Shown here: positions 1 to 6,718 of the stretch, piece after piece
Numbering within the stretch: the stretch's first letter is position 1
Layout of the letters: the number at the start of each line of letters is the position of its first letter
IMG/VR virus record: IMGVR_UViG_3300042878_001483
Span: 1 to 22,104 of that record
Length of the DNA stretch: 22,104 nucleotides
Source of the DNA: a virus
Direction: 5' to 3' (one strand)
The notes under the pieces: generated by a model
Told to the model about the DNA's origin: nothing
Seen by the model: only the letters and a program-made list of their open reading frames with translations
The model's database searches: none
Position numbers and translations under genes: made by a program

Positions 1-814
1 AAATGTCGGACGATTGATAGAATGATTGGCATAGTATCTCCTTTGTCTTTTCAAAGTACCGCTGATTAAACTTACAGTCTCTTTGTCTAGGGTCTATAAA
101 GCTACCCCTACTGCAATTCATCCAAGGTTCCCAGTAATACCTTAGCTCACAATTACGGGACCGTCTTGCCCATTTATTGACGTTTAGAGCGGCACCGTCA
201 GTACCGTCCATATCAACTATACAAGGTGCAACTGCTTTAGGATCACTTCCATGTGATTCACAGATGTTTCCTTCAAGACAAAGTTGCCGGTAAGGATTGT
301 CCACCAAAACACAAGTAGGCATAGCAACAGATACCCGATCAGCCAAAGCTCTTCGTGCTCGTCCATTTAAATCACACTCCAAACACGGTGCTATAAAGCA
401 GGTTAAACTGCCTCTAGCTTTCGCTAAACGTTTTGCTGTTACTTCTAATACACGATTAAATCGTCTGTTAAGTCTGGACTTAGGGATATGCACCGCTCTA
501 CTAGCAGACGCCTTGTTGTAGCCCCACAACACCTCATACCGGCCACACCGCTTGTTACGCATACAAGGTGAGTTGATAAGATGCACCCGAACTACCTTGT
601 CTCTATCGTCCTTTAAAAGCCTGTCAGCACACTTACAATCAGGAGCAAAGGTTTTCTCTAGCCAGCCAATCTCAAGTGGCTCAAAGCCCTTATAGAGCTT
701 TACAGTGGCAGTACAGTTCCAATCCTTATGACAGAGAGCTAAAAAACTAGGTGCTGCTGTGGCTTGTTGTGTCCATAAAGATACTAATAGTATCGTTATG
801 AGCACCAATCTCAT
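1..814 (-). CDS. Cysteine-rich exported protein of unknown function, 3' end cut by the window edge
   Basis: Reading the minus strand from the ATG at 814-812 gives 271 codons without a stop, so the gene continues beyond the left edge. The product begins MRLVLITILLVSLW, a hydrophobic signal-peptide core, followed by an ATA-A/P cleavage-like site near residues 18-22, so export is likely. The remainder has 17 cysteines in about 250 residues, suggesting disulphides in an oxidising compartment. Distinct blocks include KVVRVHLIN, RCGRYEVLWGY, CIVDMDGTDG and YYWEPWMNC. The alternation of hydrophobic strands ending in polar or acidic residues could fit a barrel hydrolase, but I recognise no named family. 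The start overlaps the stop of the upstream holin-like gene by four bases (ATGA), so it belongs to the fibre-lysis operon. A role in envelope lysis, degradation or superinfection control is inference. That it is a gene is nearly certain; its function is unknown. Confidence 0.88.
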   Translation of the reverse strand, partial: MRLVLITILLVSLWTQQATAAPSFLALCHKDWNCTATVKLYKGFEPLEIGWLEKTFAPDCKCADRLLKDDRDKVVRVHLINSPCMRNKRCGRYEVLWGYNKASASRAVHIPKSRLNRRFNRVLEVTAKRLAKARGSLTCFIAPCLECDLNGRARRALADRVSVAMPTCVLVDNPYRQLCLEGNICESHGSDPKAVAPCIVDMDGTDGAALNVNKWARRSRNCELRYYWEPWMNCSRGSFIDPRQRDCKFNQRYFEKTKEILCQSFYQSSDI

Positions 815-1053
815 TTTTCTAAAGCCTTATCGAGCTTACCTTCCATCCGTTCAAGCCGCTGCTTGATATGGCCTAGCTCAGCTTGGATCACTTGAACTTC
901 CATACTTACCTTGTACTTACTCTCTTCAAGCTCACGCAAAGAGTTTTTAACCGCTCGGTAATCGAGTCCTACCATGCTGATAACAATGCCGATAATGGCC
1001 TTGATACCCATGTCTAACCAATAGCGCAGTTGGGTGAAATCGTGATCCGTCAA
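811..1053 (-). CDS. Holin-like small membrane protein with C-terminal coiled coil
   Basis: 80 aa. Residues about 15-31 (MGIKAIIGIVISMVGLD) form one hydrophobic segment. A charged heptad-like helix follows to the end (ELGHIKQRLERMEGKLDK). This single-membrane-segment plus coiled-coil design and the size fit phage holins or holin-associated proteins. The position, just after a DUF5675 gene and before an exported protein, supports a lysis role. The start is TTG (1053-1051), which overlaps the TGA of the upstream gene. A strong GGGAGG lies five to six bases before it, and no in-frame ATG exists nearby upstream; the first ATG inside the frame would cut into the membrane segment. It could instead be an i-spanin-like protein or a small structural membrane protein. 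Confidence 0.75.
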   Translation of the reverse strand: MTDHDFTQLRYWLDMGIKAIIGIVISMVGLDYRAVKNSLRELEESKYKVSMEVQVIQAELGHIKQRLERMEGKLDKALEK

Positions 1054-1469
1054 TGTATCCTCCCACTGCCATAGGCATCTATCACGATAAGCTCTGCACT
1101 AGGCTCACCGTTCATAATGACCATGAACCTATCAAAAGCAGCTTTACTGGCAAGGATGCTTGTTTCTTTGTCTACTCGACCGTATTGCAAGCCAACTAGG
1201 ATACACCCATGAGTGTCCTTGTGCGTATTTCCAGCATGAAAAAGAATGTGAGAACGCTCAGGTACATCCATCACCTGATACGTTACTCCAAAGCGAGGAG
1301 AGCGATGCAATTTAATAGTGTAACGACCAACAGGGATGCAAGACACCTGGCGCTCATTATTACGCCAGGCATCTTCTAGTGTTACCATCTCAGGCGAGTC
1401 ATCAATACAAAGCACACCAAGCGTTGCGCCGTTATGCTCTGTAACTCTGACTAACCTGAGCTGCTTCAT
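1050..1469 (-). CDS. DUF5675 family protein, possible peptidoglycan-active lysis protein
   Basis: 139 aa, full length for the family. It has the arrangement I associate with DUF5675: a CIPVGRY block (residues 44-50), SPRFGVTYQV (57-66), VPERSHILFHAGN (69-81) and DTHGCILVG (85-93). No catalytic activity is established for this family to my knowledge. The conserved His78...His87-Gly-Cys89 resembles the His...SHGC signature of L,D-transpeptidase (YkuD) domains, though the His-Cys distance is shorter. It starts at an ATG overlapping the fibre stop (ATGA) and ends overlapping the holin-like gene. No other lysozyme, amidase or transglycosylase is visible in this stretch, so it is the only apparent cell-wall enzyme candidate here. 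Family assignment is fairly sure; the lysis role is inference from neighbours. Confidence 0.82.
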   Translation of the reverse strand: MKQLRLVRVTEHNGATLGVLCIDDSPEMVTLEDAWRNNERQVSCIPVGRYTIKLHRSPRFGVTYQVMDVPERSHILFHAGNTHKDTHGCILVGLQYGRVDKETSILASKAAFDRFMVIMNGEPSAELIVIDAYGSGRIH

Positions 1470-2818
1470 GCCTCTAGTGCCGCGATACGAGCTTCTAGTG
1501 CTTCTACTTTGGCGTTAAGTTCTTTGATAGAATTAACGGCTAAAGACATCATGTGGCCATAGCTTAATCCATCAGGCGTATTGTCTGCCGCATATTGGAT
1601 AAACTCTGGCATCCCTGCTTCTAAAACTTCTTCCGCTATCAATCCCGCATATTGTGCAGAAGGATTAGTTTTGTCTTTGTAGTAAACAGGTCGAAGAGTT
1701 AATAACTCGGCTAATCCTTTATCATAATCTTCAACGTCTGTTTTGTATTTTATAGAAGAAACTGATCTGTAAAACGTGCCATCACTTCCTACGTACATAT
1801 TAGCGCCAAGACCTAATGTGTTATTATAGGGAGAACCTGCAAGCGTTCCTGAGTTTATAAACCCATCATTTCGTATGTAAAACACACTAGCAGGTGTAGA
1901 GTTTTGTAATGCAAGGCATGTAGCTGTTGAATCTGCGGTAGTACCTTGTACAGAAAACCTATTGGTAGCTGCTGGAGTTAATCCAATTCCAACGTTACCT
2001 GCGCTGGTAATTCTCATCCGCTCGGCTGGCGAACCACTACCATCGGGGCTTGTGTTAAAGGTTAATCTTGTAGGCATATCATTTGAAGCACCAGGAATAC
2101 CGTCAACTGCTGCTAAAATAATTGCACCACGAGTGTAATTGGTGCCATTAGCGCCAAAGAAATCTAACTGCCCTAAGCTATCGCCACTTTGCACAATAGT
2201 ATTTGTACTAGCATCGACTCCACGAGATTTGTAGAATCTTACACGAGCACCACCTGCATCTGCGCTATATTGACCAAGGTCAGTAACATTACTAACAGCA
2301 AAATTAGTTCCGTTGTATGTTGCCTCGTAAATTATACCTTTCTGCAAATAGAGGAACCCATTCAAAGGAGTATTAGAACCTAGCCCTACGCATGTTTTAG
2401 CTCCAATGCCATTCACATTCAAAGTGACTGCGGCTTCAGCAGCGGTATAGAACCCTGAAATAAACCGAAAGACCTGACCTGTTTTGTATGCAGTAATTGC
2501 TGGGGTAGCTGATGCAGTTTGTGCCGCTGCTGTTCCTGCGGTTGTACCTAACCAAAGAAAATCACCATCCTGAACCTGGCCAACTTGAGCAGCATCATTA
2601 CGAAGAGTGCCAGCAGCAAGGTTAGTAATCTTGTTACTACCCATGCTCAAAGCACCAGTCATTCCATTTTGACCAGTCTTGTTTAGGCACTGATCGATAC
2701 CAGTGGTGAAATCGTTGTCTTGGGTATCATGACGACCAGCCTCGATACCAATGCCATTCGCTGCATCGCTAACCCATGTTGGATTTGCTCTCGTAAAGTT
2801 TCCCCCGCTCCAAGCCAT
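1466..2818 (-). CDS. Tail fibre/tailspike-like protein with C-terminal S74 intramolecular chaperone
   Basis: 450 aa. The N-terminal third carries the fibre-type segment GALSMGSNKITNLAAGT (about residues 54-70). The middle has beta-rich receptor-binding-like stretches, including GDSLGQLDFFGANGTNY and MRITSAGNVGIG, both typical of trimeric phage fibres. Residues 354-450 form a Peptidase_S74 chaperone domain: SSIKYKTDVEDYDKGL, then YAGLIAEEVLEAGMPE, YGHMM and a closing coiled coil (VEALEARIAALEA). S74 domains fold the trimer and then cut themselves off with a Ser-Lys dyad; here Ser354 and Lys359 have the expected five-residue spacing. RBS AGGAGA sits five bases before the ATG. It is the last structural gene before the lysis cassette and overlaps it by ATGA. 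It likely binds a host surface glycan, but the receptor cannot be read from sequence. Confidence 0.9.
   Translation of the reverse strand: MAWSGGNFTRANPTWVSDAANGIGIEAGRHDTQDNDFTTGIDQCLNKTGQNGMTGALSMGSNKITNLAAGTLRNDAAQVGQVQDGDFLWLGTTAGTAAAQTASATPAITAYKTGQVFRFISGFYTAAEAAVTLNVNGIGAKTCVGLGSNTPLNGFLYLQKGIIYEATYNGTNFAVSNVTDLGQYSADAGGARVRFYKSRGVDASTNTIVQSGDSLGQLDFFGANGTNYTRGAIILAAVDGIPGASNDMPTRLTFNTSPDGSGSPAERMRITSAGNVGIGLTPAATNRFSVQGTTADSTATCLALQNSTPASVFYIRNDGFINSGTLAGSPYNNTLGLGANMYVGSDGTFYRSVSSIKYKTDVEDYDKGLAELLTLRPVYYKDKTNPSAQYAGLIAEEVLEAGMPEFIQYAADNTPDGLSYGHMMSLAVNSIKELNAKVEALEARIAALEA
1469..1759 (-). other. S74 chaperone domain of the tail fibre
   Basis: Encodes residues 354-450 of the fibre. 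The predicted autocleavage is immediately before Ser354, with Lys359 as partner, and would release a 97-residue chaperone after trimer folding. Confidence 0.8.
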
Positions 2819-2833
2819 TGTCGTCTCCTGATA

Positions 2834-4468
2834 TTATTGTATTAAAGCCAAAGCTTCTTCAGTTGTTAATTCTCGTGATGATGGAGCCGATACTTGTTGT
2901 AAAGGCGTCATCATTTGCTCTTGAGGCAATCCATATCCAGATAAAGCTGGTGCTAATGCGCTACTGCGTAAGACTGTGCTTGGAATACCAGTAATCAATC
3001 CACCTTGCCCGCCAACACCTGCCAAAGCCTGACTTAATCGACTTAATCCACGACCAGCTAATTGTTGACCTTTAGGGGTGGCTAATAATCGCAAGCCCAT
3101 TGCACCAGCAGCACCGGCTTCTGGTTCGCCAAACAATCCTCCTAGAGTAGCGCCTCCAACTAATCCAGCGCCGCCAGTAGTGTAAAGTTGCCGCATGGCA
3201 TTGTTAATAATTGACTCTCCTTCTGTAGCTCTTTTGGTGCGTTCTATGATTGGTTCAACTACAATTAAGTCTTGCTTTTGTTTGTTAAGGTCTTTCACTT
3301 CAGGAGCATATTTTTCTATGTGCTCTTTCATTTCACGATAGAGCGTTCTCCAAAAACCTGGATCTGATTGTGGTGAGTTTTTCCAGTTTTCACCGATAAT
3401 TTTCTTTTGTGTGTTCAGATAGGTAAGTTGACCTTTGCCTTCTCGCTTTAAAGCATCTGAATATCGCTCTAATTGAGAGAGGTATCTGTCTACGTCATCA
3501 GCAGCTACACGTTCAGATATATATTTCAATGTCTTATCAAAGGAGGGATTTGATATAGCTTTTGTGCGTTTTTGTAAGACAGATTGAATCTGATTTTCAA
3601 TTCCCTCTTTAGCGTCTTGCAAACGGCCATACATCACATTGGGGTCAAGCGAATTGCCGAGAGTTTTATTTTCTATTACTTGATTCAAAGATTTTTGAAC
3701 TTGAGTTTGAAAATCACCTTGAACGCTTTCAATAATACTGTTCCTAGCTGTTTTTGTATAATCAGATTTACGAGCACCCAGTGCTGTTCTTACTAAGGCT
3801 TCACCTGTCCTCTTTGTTAAAGGAGCTGCTGCTCTTGCCCCAGCGCCAATTACTGGAAGCAATCCGGCAACTCCTCCTCCAATGCCACCACTTAATGTGG
3901 CTAGACTGGCAATATCTTCTGCTGGAACTTCAACGCTTAAAGCGGGAGCTGCACTTAAAGCCGCTGAAACAGGCACAGCTCTTGCCAATGCCGGAACTAA
4001 TGCTTGCCCTCGCTGAACAAGTGCTGCTTTTGGTATTGGAGCTTTCAAGGCGCCAGCTAATTCTACAATTGGTGCGCCACCAATAAGTGGTACAGACTCA
4101 GGAACAACATAACCTTGTTCAGTCTGTGCCGCACGACCAAGAGCTTTTAGTTCTGCTAACTTAGCTCTTTCTTGTTCAAAACTTGTAGCTGAAGGTTGTC
4201 CTGTATATAGACTTGCAAGGTCTGAGAAAATAGCAGATCCGCCAGCAGCTACATTTCCTGTTAGTCCGTAGGTGAGAGCATCAGCAAGACTTAATAGTCC
4301 ACCTGCCCCAACGGCAGCAGCTCTACGATATGGAGAACTTACATCCAGTAAACTAGGTTCATAACTGGGTTGTAAAGATGAGGTTGAAACCATTGAAGTG
4401 CTTGAAAGATTTGGAGAACCTTCTAACAAACGCAATGCTTCTTCGGTTGTAAGTTCTTTATCAGCCAT
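2834..4468 (-). CDS. Putative internal virion/ejection protein with the same motif at both ends
   Basis: 544 aa. Small-residue-rich hydrophobic stretches at about residues 50-90 and 195-215 (GGIGGGVAGLLPVIGAG) could become membrane-active. They are followed by a long charged helical region (about 220-430, with QTQVQKSLNQVIE and ERYSDALKREGKGQ) and a second Gly/Ala-rich stretch. This layout matches proteins that podoviruses eject with their DNA, but I see no lysozyme or transglycosylase motif. The motif ELTTEEAL occurs at residues 5-12 and again at 533-540, four residues from the C-terminus. The gene lies between another ejection-type gene and the fibre. The RBS is weak, so translation may be coupled to the gene just upstream. 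Structural role fairly likely; exact job unknown. Confidence 0.72.
   Translation of the reverse strand: MADKELTTEEALRLLEGSPNLSSTSMVSTSSLQPSYEPSLLDVSSPYRRAAAVGAGGLLSLADALTYGLTGNVAAGGSAIFSDLASLYTGQPSATSFEQERAKLAELKALGRAAQTEQGYVVPESVPLIGGAPIVELAGALKAPIPKAALVQRGQALVPALARAVPVSAALSAAPALSVEVPAEDIASLATLSGGIGGGVAGLLPVIGAGARAAAPLTKRTGEALVRTALGARKSDYTKTARNSIIESVQGDFQTQVQKSLNQVIENKTLGNSLDPNVMYGRLQDAKEGIENQIQSVLQKRTKAISNPSFDKTLKYISERVAADDVDRYLSQLERYSDALKREGKGQLTYLNTQKKIIGENWKNSPQSDPGFWRTLYREMKEHIEKYAPEVKDLNKQKQDLIVVEPIIERTKRATEGESIINNAMRQLYTTGGAGLVGGATLGGLFGEPEAGAAGAMGLRLLATPKGQQLAGRGLSRLSQALAGVGGQGGLITGIPSTVLRSSALAPALSGYGLPQEQMMTPLQQVSAPSSRELTTEEALALIQ
2837..2872 (-). repeat. C-terminal copy of the ELTTEEAL motif
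   Basis: Encodes ELTTEEALALIQ, the last 12 residues of the 544-aa protein. It matches the copy at its N-terminus, and the underlying DNA is also alike (gcttcttc-gttgt). Confidence 0.8.
4424..4456 (-). repeat. N-terminal copy of the ELTTEEAL motif
   Basis: Encodes ELTTEEALRLL, residues 5-15 of the same protein. Eight residues in a row are identical to the C-terminal copy. Confidence 0.8.
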
Positions 4469-4472
4469 ATAA

Positions 4473-5774
4473 TTATGGTCTTACCCATCCCCCACCTGGT
4501 CCACGAACGAAACCAGCATCAAGCAATTTTTGGTCTGTTGCACTTACGTTGCTCGACAAATTACGTTCAGTTACATTCGACAAGTAGTCATAAATTGGAA
4601 CACGATTTTCATTGTATCTACCGTTTTTGAACACTTCTTTTTCTTTATATTTAATCCAGAGCGAATCTGCTCCAACTGCGGAACCTTTTTGCGCTATGTA
4701 AGATTCAACAAAGTCGGCGTATTCCTGTTCCAAATCTCCAATAACTTCCATCTTACGAATGATTTTTTCATTTTCTGAAGGAGTATTAGAAGATGAGGGT
4801 CCAGCGCCGATAAGGATTTGATTTTCTTTTTCAGTAACAGCACCAGGAGATCGACCAATTTTAACTATATCGGGTTTGACGGAATCAAGAAGTTTAACTG
4901 CATCCTGCTTAGCTTGTTGTTCAGGACTAAAAACAGCCGCAACTCGGGAAGCTCTTTCTCGTAATCCTCCTAAAGCACCCCCAGTCATTCCAGCGGCGTC
5001 TACTCCTGCACGAGCAGTAGAGGTTATTTCATCAAACAATAATGCTCTTTCACGAGAACTATTAACGCGCTCTGCTGCACCTTTATTTGCACTCGTATCA
5101 ACAGCAAGATTCTTTTCGGCGTAAACAAGAGCTTGATTTGCTGTCATTCCCATGTCCCTGCCACGCTGAATCAAAGCATCTCTACGGCCAGCTAATGTTT
5201 CAGGGTCGGTAATATTCAACGGTTTGCCAACAGTACCAGGTTGACCAATGACACTACCACCGCCACCGCCGCCGCCACCACCAATACGTCTTGCACCAGA
5301 TAATTCTGCTGCTTTACGAATGTCTCGGTCGTAAAGTGCAGTGCCAAGTGGTCCTAAATCAAATTGAGCTACACCTGTTCGCTTAGCAACTTCCTGATCT
5401 ACCAGTTGCTTCATAGCTGCTTGTTGAGCAGCAAGGCGAGTATTAACGCCTAACAGCTTTCCTTGCATAACAGTGTCAGGAGTTGATTCTATGATGCCTA
5501 AACGAGCCTGTGGACTCTGAGCTTCTAGCAGTTGTAGTCCAAGCTTATTAGCCTCTAGGGATTGTTCAGCAGCAGATTGTCTAGCCTGATAGCCAAGCAA
5601 TCCGCTTATAAGAGCGCCACCTAAAGCTATGCCTATGTTCGTGCCAGCACCCTGATAAGGGTTCATCAAGTTAGGTAAAGACGAAGCCAATACCTGAGAG
5701 CTTGTGCCATATCCAGTTTCTGCTGGATCATAGTTAAGTCCAGCTAGTGCTCCGTATAAATCTTCACCTGCCAT
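4473..5774 (-). CDS. Putative internal virion/ejection protein with polyglycine linker
   Basis: 433 aa. The N-terminal region has a Gly/Ala-rich hydrophobic helix (residues 44-62, GTNIGIALGGALISGLLGY) followed by a predicted coiled coil (ARQSAAEQSLEANKLGLQLLEAQ). A run of nine glycines (DNA 5256-5282) separates this from a mostly helical C-terminal half ending in the Gly/Trp tail RGPGGGWVRP. No catalytic motif is visible. Its place in a run of similar low-complexity, helix-rich genes after the tail hub suggests a virion protein ejected into the host envelope. AAGGT lies five bases before the ATG. The product assignment is by context and composition, not recognised homology. Confidence 0.68.
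   Translation of the reverse strand: MAGEDLYGALAGLNYDPAETGYGTSSQVLASSLPNLMNPYQGAGTNIGIALGGALISGLLGYQARQSAAEQSLEANKLGLQLLEAQSPQARLGIIESTPDTVMQGKLLGVNTRLAAQQAAMKQLVDQEVAKRTGVAQFDLGPLGTALYDRDIRKAAELSGARRIGGGGGGGGGSVIGQPGTVGKPLNITDPETLAGRRDALIQRGRDMGMTANQALVYAEKNLAVDTSANKGAAERVNSSRERALLFDEITSTARAGVDAAGMTGGALGGLRERASRVAAVFSPEQQAKQDAVKLLDSVKPDIVKIGRSPGAVTEKENQILIGAGPSSSNTPSENEKIIRKMEVIGDLEQEYADFVESYIAQKGSAVGADSLWIKYKEKEVFKNGRYNENRVPIYDYLSNVTERNLSSNVSATDQKLLDAGFVRGPGGGWVRP
5256..5282 (-). repeat. GGN tract coding for nine glycines
   Basis: Nine GGT/GGC codons in a row form a flexible linker between the membrane-like N-terminal part and the helical C-terminal part of the 433-aa protein. Confidence 0.9.
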
Positions 5775-5777
5775 ATT

Positions 5778-6716
5778 TTACCTTCTATTAGCTATTGCAA
5801 GAGGAACTGCGTTAGCAAAGCCAGTTGTAGCTGATTGCGTCGCAGATTGTTGTGGTTGTTGAGGTTGCCCGTACATACTTGCAACGTAATTAGCGTAAGC
5901 ATTTCCATCTTGCGATTGACCGCCGCCACCTGATTTCTGTAGCTTTTGAGCTTGTTTGAACTTCTGTTCATTGAGTTGTTTTTCATACTCAAATCTTTGT
6001 TTCTCTTGCTCAGATGCAAATTGACCTTGCAATCCAGCAACGTATGGAGATTGAATAGCCTGGAAGTATTCTGCTGGACTAAGTGCAGTTTTATACGCTT
6101 GTCCAAAAGCTTGTGCATTAACACCGTAAGCAGCTTGCTCAGCAGCGTTTGCAGCTTCTTGTCGTGCTCTATCTTCTCTATCATTAAGATCACGCACCAT
6201 AGCTTGAGCTGCTGGTGAGTTTGGATCTAACCCTCGCTCTGCAATAGCTTGTTGGGTTGATTGACGCTCTCGTCCAAACTGTTCTGCATTACGTCGCTCA
6301 AACTGAGATAACACGCTTTGTCGTGCTCTATCCATTTCTTGCGTGAAACCCATCTCATACTTCTTTTCCATCTCATACGGGTCAAATTCTTTAAACTGAC
6401 CTGTAATATCAGTGTACGCTTCTCCACCCTGTCGCAGTGGTTGCTCTGCAAGTTCTTCTGGTGTTGGAGGTGCTGGCGTTGTAGGTGCTGTTTGAGTTGG
6501 GGTTGGCTTAGGCTTAGGTTTTTTCTCATCTTCCCGACGACCACGACCTGGCAGTGGTTTACCCCCAGATGTTACAAGATTGCCTTTTGGATCTCTGTAA
6601 ACGCCAGGAGAAAGACGAGTAAGTCCCTTTGGCTTATCCTTAGGGTCTTGTGCCATTGCTCCCTTCTTTGGAGGCTTGTTAGCACTGCCTGTTGGTTTAG
6701 TTGTTTTCTTTGCCAT
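5778..6716 (-). CDS. Putative ejection/tail protein with RLSPGVYR motif and charged helical core
   Basis: 312 aa. It has a Lys/Pro-rich disordered N-terminus, the motif RLSPGVYRDPKGNLVTSGG at residues 34-52, and a second KPKPKPTPTQ-type linker. A long charged helix follows (about 113-260) with RGLDPNSPAAQ at 161-171; short 'small loop then helix' blocks of this kind occur in podovirus tail/ejection proteins. The C-terminus is Gln-rich. The RLSPGVYR block is shared with the 236-aa protein on the other side of the tail hub gene, and both begin MA(K/R)KT. The basic N-terminus might contact DNA. No enzyme motif was seen. The gene starts two bases after the tail hub stop. Function is inferred from context. 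Confidence 0.68.
   Translation of the reverse strand: MAKKTTKPTGSANKPPKKGAMAQDPKDKPKGLTRLSPGVYRDPKGNLVTSGGKPLPGRGRREDEKKPKPKPTPTQTAPTTPAPPTPEELAEQPLRQGGEAYTDITGQFKEFDPYEMEKKYEMGFTQEMDRARQSVLSQFERRNAEQFGRERQSTQQAIAERGLDPNSPAAQAMVRDLNDREDRARQEAANAAEQAAYGVNAQAFGQAYKTALSPAEYFQAIQSPYVAGLQGQFASEQEKQRFEYEKQLNEQKFKQAQKLQKSGGGGQSQDGNAYANYVASMYGQPQQPQQSATQSATTGFANAVPLAIANRR
6543..6617 (-). repeat. RLSPGVYR motif, copy in the 312-aa protein
   Basis: Codes residues 34-58. It shares RLSPGVYR, KG, TS and LP positions with the block at 8753-8824; 14 bases (ccaggagaaagacg) are identical in the DNA. Confidence 0.85.
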
Positions 6717-6718
6717 AA

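Noticed and set aside
297-521. Plus-strand open frame of 74 codons
   Set aside because: Lies fully inside the minus-strand exported-protein gene, which has a signal peptide, start overlap and coherent motifs; the plus-strand frame has no RBS or recognisable product.
3754-4086. Plus-strand Leu-rich frame of 110 codons
   Set aside because: Antisense shadow of an Ala/Gly-rich part of the 544-aa gene, with no start signals.
5792-6193. Second minus-strand open frame of 133 codons in another frame
   Set aside because: Overlaps the 312-aa gene completely; its Leu/Lys-rich product has no motif and follows from the Gln/Ala-rich composition of the real frame.
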